This document shows, piece by piece, positions 8,789 through 17,337 of a stretch of 64,000 nt of DNA (position 1 is the first letter of the stretch; each line of letters starts with the position of its first letter). The DNA lies in the NCBI RefSeq assembly GCF_018131005.1, contig NZ_JAFCJK010000009.1, positions 225,349-289,348 of the forward strand. The letters run 5' to 3'. A program made the position numbers and the translations under genes. The notes beneath the pieces were generated by a model, which was given only the letters and a program-made list of their open reading frames with translations, was not told the origin of the DNA and made no database searches. Origin of the DNA: Bradyrhizobium lablabi. GTDB lineage: Bacteria; Pseudomonadota; Alphaproteobacteria; Rhizobiales; Xanthobacteraceae.

Positions 8789-9275
8789 GAAAGCCCGGAG
8801 ACGAGCGGCCATTGCCAAGGGCCGCAGCCCTCAAGAACGCTACGCGCTGTACCTGCATGCCCGCGTGGCCGATCTAGCGAGCCTCTTGCGAGAGATAACC
8901 GCACCGTCGGCTAGCGCCGCCGCTGTGCGCGAGATTGTCGCTTTGCTGCCGCCCTTTGGCGGCTTTAGTCCGACCCCGAACCGGCACATCACCGCGCCCG
9001 CTGTTGAGCCAATTGAGGCCAAGCGAGATGTAGCCCCGCTGCGTTTGTCGCACGAGCGGGCACCGCTCGCACCGAAGACGGCGGCGCCTCGGGCCAAGCC
9101 CAAAAGCTACGATTGCATCTGCGCCGAGTGTGGCGCGGCATTTGAGTCTCCGCAGTACGTCCGCAAGTTCTGCGGATTTACCTGTCACGGAGATGGAGCA
9201 AGACGTCGCTCCCGCGAACTATGGCTGGAAAGCCGCAGGTGGCCGCCCGGCGCCAGATCGGCGGGCGTCGCATGA
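8781..9275 (+). CDS. Hypothetical protein with C-terminal zinc-ribbon-like motif
   Basis: 164 aa. The N terminus is very basic (MSKKARRRAAIAKGRS). The C-terminal part carries CICAECGAAF...FCGFTCH, a CxxC-x(n)-CxxxC arrangement expected to bind zinc. Its ATG overlaps the preceding stop, and its stop overlaps the next start, so it belongs to a translationally coupled string. Probably nucleic-acid binding. The family is not recognised. Confidence 0.65.
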   Translation: MSKKARRRAAIAKGRSPQERYALYLHARVADLASLLREITAPSASAAAVREIVALLPPFGGFSPTPNRHITAPAVEPIEAKRDVAPLRLSHERAPLAPKTAAPRAKPKSYDCICAECGAAFESPQYVRKFCGFTCHGDGARRRSRELWLESRRWPPGARSAGVA

Positions 9276-9457
9276 ACACCCCCGAGCAAATCTATCAGCG
9301 CGACGACGGCCGCTTTCAGATTGGCCTCACCGACGAGGCAGCCGGACCATTCGAGTCGCGGCAATTCGCCGAGAGTGTCGCAGCCCATGAGGCCACGCGC
9401 GCCGCTTGGCTGCGGCGGGATTCGAGACACTCACCGCCGCCGCTCGGCGGCTTTTAG
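9272..9457 (+). CDS. Small hypothetical protein of the island
   Basis: 61 aa (MNTPEQIYQRDDGRFQIGL...). The ATG overlaps the upstream stop as ATGA, the best evidence that it is real. No domain is recognised; 'DDGRFQIGLTDEAAGPFESRQFAESVAA' looks like a small structured beta-alpha protein. It sits immediately before the primase gene. Confidence 0.6.
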   Translation: MNTPEQIYQRDDGRFQIGLTDEAAGPFESRQFAESVAAHEATRAAWLRRDSRHSPPPLGGF

Positions 9458-9536
9458 CACCATAGGAGGGGAATCCAATGGCCCACACAAAGGAAAAGCC
9501 GCCCGGGCAAGGGGCGGCTCCAGAGAAGGTATTTTT

Positions 9537-10604
9537 ATGCGTATCGGTACAAAAACACATCCGGAGGCTTTTTGCAAGCCTCCAGGACTATTCGCAAACG
9601 CGCAGCCTCAATACGCCGCGCTGAATATCGCGACCTTTCCGTTCGACGGCGCGACCAAGCGCCCGATGGTGTCGCACTATAATCGGATTGGCCTGCCGGC
9701 GAGTCAGCAGATGGCGATCCGCTTTCCGGACGCGCCAGGGCTTGCCGCTGTAGCCGGTGCCCGCAACCGCTTCACCGTGGTCGATATCGATGAACGTGGC
9801 CCGGCCGGCGAGCGGCTTCTAGCTGACGTCCAGCGTCAATTCGGCAATTCGCGGTTTGTGGTCAGAACCGGCGGCGGTGGATTCCACGCCTACTACCGGC
9901 ACGTTGGCGAGGCTCGGAAGATCCGACCCGATCCGCGCAAGCCCATCGATCTTATCGGCGGCGGACCGATCGTCTTGCCTCCGACCCGTGGCGCTCGCGG
10001 AAGCTATGAAATCATACACGGCCGCCTCGAGGACTTGGTGGCGCTCGAGCCTATGCGAGCCAAATCCGAAACCGTTGCGGATTCGGCCTTCGACGGTCTC
10101 CGATCGGCTCGAGACGGAGAGCGAGACAAGAAATTCTGGCCGCACGTCGCGCGCCAAGCCCACCACGCCCGAAGCCTTGACGAACTGATCGAGATCGCAA
10201 GGGAGATGAATGAAATGATGACTGAGCCGTGGCCCGATACCGAGGCACACTCCGAGATCGTCAAGCGGTGCAAGTATTGGTGGGACAAAACCCAGAAGGG
10301 CGAGAACTGGTTCGGAGTCGGTCGCCACGTAAGGATCGATCACGCGCTCGTCGACGACCTGATGATGGGCGACCCCGACGCCTTCACCCTGCTCATGTTC
10401 GTGCGCCGGCATCATTGGGGCCGCGATTTCTGCCTCGCAAATGAAGCCTGCAATTTGATGCCGGGAGGTGGATGGCGCCGACAACGCTTCACCGCCGCCA
10501 GGTCGCGGTTGATCGAGGGCGGCTACTTCATTGTGGTCAAGCCGGCGACCTTCCGCCCTCCAAGCCCCATGCTCCTCAGACTGTCCAATAATGGCCAGCA
10601 ATAA
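9537..10604 (+). CDS. Bifunctional primase-polymerase (AEP) domain protein
   Basis: 355 aa. The start at 9537 follows AGAAGG with about 8 nt spacing. The N-terminal half resembles the bifunctional DNA primase/polymerase domain of plasmid and phage replication proteins. A metal-binding acidic strand 'FTVVDIDERG' (near residues 80-90) is followed by 'FVVRTGGGGFHAYYRH', matching the family's RTGxGGxHxYY strand, and by 'PIDLIGGGPIVLPPT'. These enzymes prime replication of mobile elements. The C-terminal 150 residues contain 'DDLMMGDPDAFTLLMFVRRHHWGRDF', likely a winged-helix or primase C-terminal part. No helicase motifs are fused. Confidence 0.75.
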   Translation: MRIGTKTHPEAFCKPPGLFANAQPQYAALNIATFPFDGATKRPMVSHYNRIGLPASQQMAIRFPDAPGLAAVAGARNRFTVVDIDERGPAGERLLADVQRQFGNSRFVVRTGGGGFHAYYRHVGEARKIRPDPRKPIDLIGGGPIVLPPTRGARGSYEIIHGRLEDLVALEPMRAKSETVADSAFDGLRSARDGERDKKFWPHVARQAHHARSLDELIEIAREMNEMMTEPWPDTEAHSEIVKRCKYWWDKTQKGENWFGVGRHVRIDHALVDDLMMGDPDAFTLLMFVRRHHWGRDFCLANEACNLMPGGGWRRQRFTAARSRLIEGGYFIVVKPATFRPPSPMLLRLSNNGQQ

Positions 10605-10666
10605 GAAAAGAACACTCTCCCCCAGTTCTCTCCCGCACCCCCAACCCTGAGACAGGACCTATGCCT

Positions 10667-10926
10667 ATGACTAAGACCATGGCCGACACCAAAACGAAGC
10701 GCACCGAGCAAGACCTTGGCGCAGCAATTGTCCAGCAGATCAAGAACGTCCTCGCCGCCACCGACCGCGATGAAAGGGCGGCCGCGGCCAAAATCGCAGA
10801 GCTGGAAGCCGAGGGATACCGGCCGAGGCGGCCACGGTCGAGGGCCTGCCGTATGGCATGGGGTCCGCAATCCAAGACATGGCCTGGGAGTCTGATGATG
10901 AGCTTCGGGCTTGGCTTGCACCATGA
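10667..10926 (+). pseudogene. Small island gene with probable single-base frameshift
   Basis: An ATG at 10667 (AGGA 9 nt upstream) reads MTKTMADTKTKRTEQDLG... to 'KIAELEAEG' near 10813. The frame then turns into arginine-rich nonsense. Switching by -1 at the GAGGGATACC run (10811-10820) restores a plausible tail, 'IPAEAATVEGLPYGMGSA' and on to 'DDELRAWLAP', ending at TGA 10924-10926. Loss of one G from a G-run explains this. It could be a real mutation, a sequencing error or, less likely, programmed frameshifting. Confidence 0.5.
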
Positions 10927-11252
10927 CCGACACATGCTCACTACCTGCTTGCACCGCTGGCGCCTACCCCCCGCCTGCCCCGCTCGTCCGCGGCCTGCAG
11001 GCCGGGGCAGGCTACCCCTGCGGCGTCGGCCAGCCCTCGAGCGCCAGCCGCTCTTTTGCGAGGCCGGATGCGGAGAGCGCACCGGTGGGCGCGACAAGGG
11101 CGCAGCGGGGCAATTCCGCGAAAAAAAATCAAGGGACCGTATCGCGGCTTTTCTCCATCACGGGTCGGGACCCTGCAACATTTCAGCGTAGCCGGGATTT
11201 CCGAAATTCAAGTTGTCTTTCCAGGAGTTACCCCAATGCCATCGGCATTTAG
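10923..11252 (+). CDS. Doubtful small ORF after the frameshifted gene
   Basis: ATG at 10923 overlaps the preceding stop (ATGA) and the frame is open for 109 aa (MTDTCSLPACTAGAYPPPAP...). The coupling favours translation, but the sequence is low-complexity and matches nothing I know. The end runs past the start of the next gene at 11236. It may be another damaged gene of the element. Confidence 0.25.
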   Translation: MTDTCSLPACTAGAYPPPAPLVRGLQAGAGYPCGVGQPSSASRSFARPDAESAPVGATRAQRGNSAKKNQGTVSRLFSITGRDPATFQRSRDFRNSSCLSRSYPNAIGI

Positions 11253-11526
11253 GCTCGAAACGGGCTTTTCTGGAAAGCCGAAAGCCTTGCGTCGGGCGAT
11301 CCTCGAGGCGTTGCGACGCAGGGACAGGCTGACCGCGGCAGACATCGCCGGCGCCGTCTACAGCTTCCGGCGTGTAATGGTTCGGCCCGGCTGGCGCCGG
11401 TGCACCGTTTCGGAGTTGGTCTGCACGAGGCGCGCGCTGCGCAAAATGGTTGCCAAGGGCCTTGTCCAGGAGTTGCCCCGGTGGCGGCGGCGGAAGCTGT
11501 ACAGCCTGAGCGAGGATGCGCGATGA
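11236..11526 (+). CDS. Small winged-helix-like DNA-binding protein
   Basis: 96 aa. AGGAG lies about 9 nt before the ATG at 11236. The order 'LRRAILEALRRRDRLTAADIAGAVY', 'TRRALRKMVAKGLVQELPRWRRRKLYSLSE' is a helix-turn-helix followed by a recognition helix and a beta wing, as in small MarR/ArsR-like winged-helix proteins. Its stop overlaps the next ATG. Likely a regulator of the element. Confidence 0.6.
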   Translation: MPSAFRLETGFSGKPKALRRAILEALRRRDRLTAADIAGAVYSFRRVMVRPGWRRCTVSELVCTRRALRKMVAKGLVQELPRWRRRKLYSLSEDAR

Positions 11527-11800
11527 CCGACGCCGAGATATCCGAGCTCGACGCCGTCATCGCATCGTTGCGGTCGACCATAGACGAAGCCGAGGCGACC
11601 TCGGCAAGCTGATCGCTCAACGTCCCGCCCGTTACATAGCGCCGTCTCAAGCTACGGCGTTCTGCGGCCGGTCGGAAAGCCAAGTTCGCAAAGACTGCGA
11701 GCAAAATCCGATCGACCGCGGCGGCTTCGGCTTGAAAGTCGCTGGTCGATGGCTTGTCGACGAGGCGCGATATCGCTTGATGCGCGGCCGGTTGATCTGA
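11523..11800 (+). pseudogene. Excisionase/HTH-like small gene, frameshifted
   Basis: ATG at 11523 (ATGA overlap with the previous gene) gives 29 aa ending at 11612. In the neighbouring frame the sequence continues without a start as 'LGKLIAQRPARYIAPSQATAFCGRS' and then 'VAGRWLVDEARYRLMRGRLI' to 11800, which looks like a helix-turn-helix protein. The simplest reading is one gene broken by a single-base deletion near 11600. It is the second such break in this block. Confidence 0.5.
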
Positions 11801-11941
11801 TGCGTGTTTTCGCGCGTTTGCTTTGTAGCGACGCAGCGCCGCCGCTGGCATTGTATCGGCGTCGACAGGTCCAGACAGCCTGTTGATCCTCATGGTTTGA
11901 ACTCGGGCGGCGCGGTTGACGCACCGTTTTTAGGAAACCCA

Positions 11942-12541
11942 GTGCCCCAAGAGAGCCGAGCTTGCCGCGATTGCCGATTTGCCGAACCGACGGCGTACTC
12001 GGACCAGAAGATTTGCCGCCGCGCTGCCCCGTCTGGCGTGGACGTCGGAAAGTGGCCGCGCGTCCTAGCTACCGATTGGTGCTTTCAGTACGAACCCGCT
12101 CAGAGTGGTTCGCAACCCGCGACATCGCGGGCGTCGTCTCAATATGGCGTCATCGCCGCCGGCCGAGGTGATCGTGACGCTTGCTGGTATCTGCGCCGAT
12201 GTCGGAATCGAGATCATCCCCACCACGCAACGGCCAGGACCGGGTCAGACAACGGCGCGGGCAACCCTACAAGACATCCTCCGCGATCATGGCGAGGGGC
12301 ACACCATCCAGCTACTTCGCACATTCACAGAGACCGAGAACCGAACCAGGGCGCGGATCGACGCGTTCTCGCTCCACGCCATCAGCGACATCCTGATCGC
12401 GTATCCGGAGTGGGCCGACTCCGGTCTCCGCTGGTTCGAGGTATTCGATGGGATAAACCTCGGCGCCATCCAGAGGCAAGCCAGAGCGAACCGCGACGCC
12501 GTTCCGCAGCGCTGGGGACTCGGCACGCTGCTGCACCGTGA
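11942..12541 (+). CDS. Cys-rich small protein (3' end uncertain)
   Basis: From a GTG at 11942 the frame reads 'VPQESRACRDCRFAEPTAYS', then 'KICRRAAPSGVDVGKWPRVL' and 'DWCFQYEP'. This is a four-cysteine pattern (CxxC...C...C) typical of small phage-borne zinc-binding proteins. Only about the first 55 residues look genuine. The frame then stays open to 12541 inside the next gene, so the real stop has probably been lost by frameshift near 12110. Function unknown. Confidence 0.45.
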   Translation: MPQESRACRDCRFAEPTAYSDQKICRRAAPSGVDVGKWPRVLATDWCFQYEPAQSGSQPATSRASSQYGVIAAGRGDRDACWYLRRCRNRDHPHHATARTGSDNGAGNPTRHPPRSWRGAHHPATSHIHRDREPNQGADRRVLAPRHQRHPDRVSGVGRLRSPLVRGIRWDKPRRHPEASQSEPRRRSAALGTRHAAAP

Positions 12542-12920
12542 GCTTGCCGAAGCATTTGCCGAGAAGCAGGACGTCGCACCGCCGAAGCAGACAGCACGGC
12601 AGCGAACCGAGGCGTTGGCGGCGAAGGCGGCGGCGATTGTCGAGAAGAAGGTCGCGCTTGGCAGGGAGTTGGCCGCGGTACGCGCCACCGTGTCGAGCAA
12701 CAGGAAGTTCGGCGCGATCATTCGCCGGCAATTCGATATCCACAACGCGACCGAAGTGGGCGAGATGGCCCGCATTGCGCGGCTGTACGGCGACCGTCCA
12801 GAGATTTATCGGACCGTCGGCTGGAATGCTTTGGTGCAGTTGTCCTCGCCGTCGACGCCGGAAGATGTTCGGCAGAAGCTCGAGGCCCGAATCCTCGAGG
12901 GCGAGCGGGTGAGCGGGTGA
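12144..12920 (+). CDS. Island protein with C-terminal HTH-like region (duplicated at 36.6-37.2 kb)
   Basis: 258 aa from the ATG at 12144. The middle part contains 'RARIDAFSLHAISDILIAYP' and 'RWFEVFDGINLGAIQRQARA'. The C-terminal half has a long charged helix (KAAAIVEKKVALGRELAAVRA), then 'FGAIIRRQFDIHNATEVGEM' and 'WNALVQLSSPSTPEDVR'. That order recalls DUF3102/ParB-like proteins that end in a helix-turn-helix. It is the last gene of the plus-strand block. A truncated homologue at 36552-37175 shares most of the C-terminal two thirds. Role unknown, probably DNA-related. Confidence 0.6.
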   Translation: MASSPPAEVIVTLAGICADVGIEIIPTTQRPGPGQTTARATLQDILRDHGEGHTIQLLRTFTETENRTRARIDAFSLHAISDILIAYPEWADSGLRWFEVFDGINLGAIQRQARANRDAVPQRWGLGTLLHRELAEAFAEKQDVAPPKQTARQRTEALAAKAAAIVEKKVALGRELAAVRATVSSNRKFGAIIRRQFDIHNATEVGEMARIARLYGDRPEIYRTVGWNALVQLSSPSTPEDVRQKLEARILEGERVSG

Positions 12921-13477
12921 GCGGCCAGGAAGTGGTTCGGGCGCGGCGGCCCTAGGTCGGGTTTGAGGCGCGCGCAAACCCCTTAAAAAATAGGCTCCGC
13001 GGAGGCTCTGACGACGTCTGGGCTAGGGGTATAGCTCACCGCCCCGTTTGCCACACGAAAGCGGTAAAAAGTGCCCGTTTATCGCGGGAATTTGACGTCC
13101 CTAGCGCGAGCTCGACCAGCGGCCGGACCACCACCTCAGAACGTCGAGGGCTGATCTTCCTACTTCGCGGCTCCTCGTTGGACCGACGAACAGATAGAAG
13201 TGGCTGAATAACGGCAGCGGCTGGCTCTGGCCCGGGGGTGATAGGCGGGTGCCGATCACAGCCGGCTCTGGATCGTCAAACCATCCCTAAGTCGCTCAGG
13301 TCGAGGACTTCGCGGCGCAGCGGCCCACCAGCGTGACCCGGCATGCCTGCATTCCCACTTTTCCCGGTGATGTGAGCCCGATCACAGTACCTTCCCCCTC
13401 GCAGCGGACTTCTCTCGCGCCGGTGGAGGAGTCGTTCCACAGCATCAATTCCGGACTCATACATCGCAAACAAAGAC
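12921..13477. other. Intergenic stretch without a supported gene
   Basis: No complete gene is seen. A short in-frame trace 'WTDEQIEVAE' followed by a stop near 13180-13210 may be debris of another island gene. The region probably contains the right margin of the tRNA-Thr-associated block, but I could not find a repeat of the tRNA 3' end here. Confidence 0.4.
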
Positions 13478-14473
13478 TCACTCGATCACCTCGTCGGCGC
13501 GGGCGAGCAGCGGATCCGACACTGTAAGTCCGATTTCTTTCGCAGCTTTGAGATTGATGACAAGCTCAAACTTAGTTGGCTGATAGTAGGGAATATCGGC
13601 GGGGTTTGCGCCCTTGAGAATTTGATCAATGTCACTCGCAGCCCGGCGAAAAATTTCCACCAGATCAATTCCATAAGACATAAGCCCACCCGCCTCAACA
13701 AACGACCGAAATGGATAAATGGCCGGTAGCCGGTACTTCGCTGCCAACTCCCCAATAAGTTGTCTCTTGGTGATGTGTTCAGGACTTCCATCCACGAAGA
13801 GGGCGTTGGCGCCTGACTGCGACATCGTGGCGAAGACCTCCCGGTACTCCTCATCGTTGCCTTTATCCACATAAGACGGACCTACGACCCCGATACCTGC
13901 TTTCTCGGCCGTCTCCTGCATCACGGCTGCTTCGGGGTTTTTTTGTACGCCTAAAATTCCTAATTTCGATATTGTTGGAACGACCTCCCTGAAAAGCTGA
14001 AGTCGTTTCGCCCAAAGCTGAAGACCCGCATCTACGCTAACACCAGTGATGTTTCCGCCCGGCCGGGCCATACTCTTCACAAGGCCGAGTTGGACCGGAT
14101 CGCTGGTCATCGCAACAATTGGGATCGTGGAGGTTGCCTCTTTGAGAGGGCCGACCATCCAAATAGTGATCGCAAAAATAACATTTGGATTGCGAGCAGC
14201 GGCTTCACGAGCGAGCTCAGGGTAATGGTCGATATGCCCTTCACCCGAAAAACGCTCGACCACCAAGTTGTTTCCCTCAATGTACCCGACTTGACGAAGT
14301 GCATGAAAGAACTCTCGCCAATATTTGAAGCGGCTGTTTTCAGTCAGCTCGGATACCGGATGCGATGGGTGCAGTAGCGCGATCCGGTACACCTTCTTCG
14401 ATTGCTGCGCCCCTGCGCCGAGCGGCAGCATGACTCCTGCACCAACGAACGCAATGAACTCCCGACGTCGCAT
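13478..14473 (-). CDS. ABC transporter substrate-binding protein (PF04392-type), orphan
   Basis: 331 aa. The N terminus MRRREFIAFVGAG carries a twin-arginine-like motif and a cleavable signal ending near GAGAQQ, so the protein is periplasmic. The body shows the family strings 'GYIEGNNLVVERF', 'TSTIPIVAMTSDPVQLGLV', 'ARPGGNITGVS' and a C-terminal 'PTKFELVINLKAAKEIGL'. This TrpX-like family binds small organic ligands. No permease or ATPase gene is adjacent, which is common in Bradyrhizobium. Ligand unknown. Confidence 0.9.
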   Translation of the reverse strand: MRRREFIAFVGAGVMLPLGAGAQQSKKVYRIALLHPSHPVSELTENSRFKYWREFFHALRQVGYIEGNNLVVERFSGEGHIDHYPELAREAAARNPNVIFAITIWMVGPLKEATSTIPIVAMTSDPVQLGLVKSMARPGGNITGVSVDAGLQLWAKRLQLFREVVPTISKLGILGVQKNPEAAVMQETAEKAGIGVVGPSYVDKGNDEEYREVFATMSQSGANALFVDGSPEHITKRQLIGELAAKYRLPAIYPFRSFVEAGGLMSYGIDLVEIFRRAASDIDQILKGANPADIPYYQPTKFELVINLKAAKEIGLTVSDPLLARADEVIE

Positions 14474-15008
14474 GCAATCCTCCTTCCAAGGACCACGCTC
14501 AAAGACAGATCGAGCCTACAGCTTCCAAATTGGCTGAGGGCGGCGCGATTAGCCGCATGCAGGAGTAGCTTGATCGTTGAATTTCCGGTTTGCGTCAAAA
14601 CCGGCCGAGGCTGTTCGAACATGAGCAGTTCCTCGGCTTGGGGCGGGAGCGCAATTGGTCTCTCGGTCACCGGCAAATGCCACGGATCCGTTCGGTGACG
14701 CCTATTAACGCGTATGGAACCTGATTGGTTGCCTTCGATCGTGGCTGCAGTGCTGACGGAAATCGCGGTGCCCGCTTTTGGCCGGCTGGTCCTCTGGGTC
14801 CAATTTGCAGACTGTCTCGGCTCCTGGAGGGTGTCCGCTTGACCCCGGCAAGCGGCGGGGGCGATGTCCAAAACGCCACGTTCCAACATTTCCGAGCGCG
14901 GCGGCGCTCCAATTTTCGCGGCCGCAAACTTGGCAAAACGCAAAATTCCGTTTCTCCGTGGAATTATCTACCGCCTTATCAACGCGCCTCGGCTAACGGG
15001 GATTGCCA
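14474..15008. other. Intergenic region with GATGTCCGC-type repeat relic
   Basis: No gene is supported. Around 14828-14875 the text GTGTCCGCTTGACCCC...GCGATGTCC belongs to the intergenic repeat family seen elsewhere in this window (15.97, 17.27, 56.68 and 58.84 kb). Open frames here are translations of that repeat. Confidence 0.4.
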
Positions 15009-15254
15009 ATGATCGAGCCGTTCTACGGCAGCTTCGACGGCCACGCTTGCCGATACACGGCGAGTGAGGCTTGGGTGCTGTGCGGCTCCTGGGAGCAGCA
15101 CGACATCGCGGCGGTTCTGAATGCCGTGTGTGACGTGCCCAGGGAAGTATTCGATCAGCTCTTCCCAAGCCTGCCCAACCTGCCACGCCGCGCTTTCCTG
15201 ACACCAGAGGAGCGCGAGATCATTAAGGCGCTGATGGATGGACATCTGGGCTAA
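15009..15254 (+). CDS. Hypothetical protein, 81 aa
   Basis: The ATG at 15009 reads MIEPFYGSFDGHACRYTASE..., a compact protein with balanced composition, ending 'RRAFLTPEEREIIKALMDGH'. I do not recognise a family. No signal peptide. It stands alone between an ABC binding protein and repeat-rich DNA, so it may belong to the mobile patchwork. It is called mainly on amino-acid composition. Confidence 0.5.
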   Translation: MIEPFYGSFDGHACRYTASEAWVLCGSWEQHDIAAVLNAVCDVPREVFDQLFPSLPNLPRRAFLTPEEREIIKALMDGHLG

Positions 15255-16113
15255 CCTTCGAGCAAGCGCTGGAGATGCTCAACACTGGCCGGATGTAACA
15301 ACTAAAGCGCAGGCCATCGGTCGGGACTTTTTTCTCTGAGCGGCGGCGAACCACTGGCCGCCCGGATGCGTCATTTCGCGCTAGGCCGCTCAGCAGACCG
15401 CAGATCAGCGTCGGGTACTGGCCGGCGGCTTCAATGCTTGGTGCCCGACTTCCAATAGATCAGACATACGCAAAACAATTGCTCGGCTGCAGAGCGGACC
15501 TCAATTGCCATATCGGGCCGTTCGTTTGCAAAGGCGGACTCTACTCCTTCACCATCCCGGCCAGGGTTTGCATCGCTTCGATTTCGGCGGCCTTTTGATC
15601 GGGCAAATCCAGCCCTTCTTCATCCGCAAAAGAATTCGCGGCCGCTTTGGATATCGAAGAAATAGAGGGCTATGGTGAGTGCTCCCCCCATCCGTGAAAG
15701 GCGGGAGCGTATAGAACTCTCAGCCACTGGCGCCCAAGCGTCTCGTGCCAGTGATCTTGGCCGGAATTCTGCTTTCGCGGCCTGAAACCCGGCGACCGTT
15801 GGTGCCTCTGTGCTCCGCGTTGGCACGAAGCACTCGAGGCGGGGTAGCGCCTCGCGTGGTCTCTTTGCGCGCCACTCAGTTGGGTCAAACTGCGAAAGTC
15901 TCGCATCGAGCACAAGTGGTCCGATCTTGCTCAGAGATCTGACCTCACAGGGGACATGTTGAATCGGCAGCAACGGGCCAAAGGCGGACGTCAAAGGATT
16001 TTGCGGACTGTGACCCAGTTCACACCGCTTCGGTCCATTGCAGACTATTCAATTGCGAACCGCCTCGAACTCGATCGACCGCGCGAATCCGACGCAACCC
16101 GCAGGGTACGCAT
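15255..16113. other. Intergenic region with repeat relics
   Basis: No gene is supported over about 860 nt. The minus-strand frame 15620-15994 begins with a translation of the intergenic repeat (GTCCGCCTTTGGCCCGTTGC and following). The repeat-like motif AAAGGCGGAC also occurs near 15530 and 15983. I read the region as decayed repeat DNA. Confidence 0.4.
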
Positions 16114-17085
16114 TTGAGCAGAGCCACTAGCTCAATTGTTATTGCGGTACTGGCGGCAATCATCCCCGCTCAGCGAACACTATCGCAACCGGCACCGGCG
16201 ATCGCGGGCGGCTCAATGTCGCCAGCCACCATCCTTGAAGAAATAAAAGATCTGCGTTCGGCGCGACCCCTGTCACGCAAGGAAGAGCGCGCGCTAAGAC
16301 CTTTGGATCAGTTCAAGGAATGCGAACAATGTCCTGAAATGATTGTGGTGCCCGTAGGTAGCTTTTCGATGGGTGCGAATGATGGAGAGCCGGGAAGCAC
16401 CGCCGGCGAAAGGCCACGGCACGAAGTAAACTTTCGACAGCCCTTTGCCGTAGGTCGCTTTCCTGTGACGATGGCCGAATGGGACGCGTGCGTTGCTGCA
16501 AAGGGGTGCAGCCATCGGCCCGCTGACAGCGGCTGGGGCCGCGGAGATCAGCCCGTGATCGATCTGCTATGGAATGATGCCAAGGAATACGTGGCTTGGC
16601 TTTCCCGAGCCACCGGTCGACATTATCGCCTGCTGAGCGAAGCTGAGCGCGAATATGTCACGCGTGCCGGGACGACGACGGCTTACTGGTGGGGAAATTC
16701 TTTCGCACCTTCAAAGGCAAATTGCGATCCAGGCAATCGTGAATTGATTTCTGCAAGCGCCGGCGATTTTCAGGACGTCGTTGCAGGAGCACGGCCTCTA
16801 CCCGTTCAATCGTTCGCGCCAAATCCATGGGGGCTCTATCAAGTCCATGGCAACGTCTATGACTGGGTCGAGGATTGCTGGAACGAAAACTACGACGGAG
16901 CGCCATCTGATGGCTCAGCCTGGCTGACCGGGAACTGTGACCGTCGCGTTCTGCGTGGTGGCGCCTTCAGCCGAACTGCCCAAACGGCCCGATCATCTGC
17001 GCGACTTTGGTCCGGCTCGCCCAATCGCTTTGTCTATATGAGCGTCCGTGTCGCAAGGACATGGACCGTTAGATCCACCGAATGA
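16114..17085 (+). CDS. Exported SUMF1/formylglycine-generating-enzyme-like protein
   Basis: 323 aa from a TTG at 16114, chosen because it gives a hydrophobic signal peptide (IVIAVLAAIIPAQRTLS); an ATG at 16216 would omit it. After residue 75 the FGE-sulfatase fold is clear: 'MIVVPVGSFSMGA', 'FAVGRFPVTMAEWDACVAA', 'YRLLSEAEREYVTRAGT', 'GNVYDWVEDCW', 'RVLRGGAF'. Members include sulfatase activators and many non-catalytic or EgtB-related proteins. No sulfatase gene is nearby, so I do not infer sulfatase activation. Four cysteines suggest periplasmic disulfides. Confidence 0.8.
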   Translation: MSRATSSIVIAVLAAIIPAQRTLSQPAPAIAGGSMSPATILEEIKDLRSARPLSRKEERALRPLDQFKECEQCPEMIVVPVGSFSMGANDGEPGSTAGERPRHEVNFRQPFAVGRFPVTMAEWDACVAAKGCSHRPADSGWGRGDQPVIDLLWNDAKEYVAWLSRATGRHYRLLSEAEREYVTRAGTTTAYWWGNSFAPSKANCDPGNRELISASAGDFQDVVAGARPLPVQSFAPNPWGLYQVHGNVYDWVEDCWNENYDGAPSDGSAWLTGNCDRRVLRGGAFSRTAQTARSSARLWSGSPNRFVYMSVRVARTWTVRSTE

Positions 17086-17145
17086 TGGCGCGTCGGTTTG
17101 GAAGAAGCGCCTTGCCTCGGCAAATTTCCGCTCAGGTTCAAAACC

Positions 17146-17248
17146 GGCAATGCTCCGGTTGCAGATTTCTGCTTAGTCCCCAAAGCACGCATCCGCGCCC
17201 TAGAATTCATCCGCGGCCGTACGCCGCGTGCTCGCGGTTCTTCACCTC
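17146..17248 (-). pseudogene. Relic of the DNA-ligase 3' end
   Basis: This stretch aligns by eye with 58867-58973: both contain GGCAATGCTC, TTCTGCTT, CGCCCTAGAATT and CGGTTCTTCACCT in the same order. At 58.9 kb this sequence covers the last codons and downstream flank of the minus-strand ATP-dependent ligase gene. The rest of the ligase is missing here. Together with the relic at 18.4-19.2 kb it marks an old second copy of the ligase locus. Confidence 0.6.
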
Positions 17249-17261
17249 AATCGGCGATGTC

Positions 17262-17325
17262 CGCTTAACCCCTAACAGCGGCACAGAAGCGGACATCGCG
17301 CGAGGTCCGAAAAGGGCCAGAAGCG
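17262..17325. repeat. GATGTCCGCTT-family intergenic palindrome
   Basis: CGATGTCCGCTTAACCCC...AGCGGACATCG forms an imperfect inverted repeat. The same family occurs at about 14828, 15983, 56680 and 58838. It resembles abundant intergenic repeats of Bradyrhizobium genomes (recalled). Confidence 0.6.
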
Positions 17326-17337
17326 GAAATGACCAAC

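Noticed and set aside
14344..14943. 199-codon minus-strand frame upstream of the ABC binding protein
   Set aside because: It overlaps the start of the well-supported binding-protein gene and crosses the intergenic repeat.
15620..15994. 124-codon minus-strand frame
   Set aside because: Its start is a translation of the dispersed intergenic repeat and the rest has no recognisable protein character.
16114..17085. Sulfatase-activating formylglycine-generating enzyme
   Set aside because: The fold is right but there is no sulfatase nearby and the active-site cysteine pair cannot be confirmed by eye; kept as SUMF1-like only.
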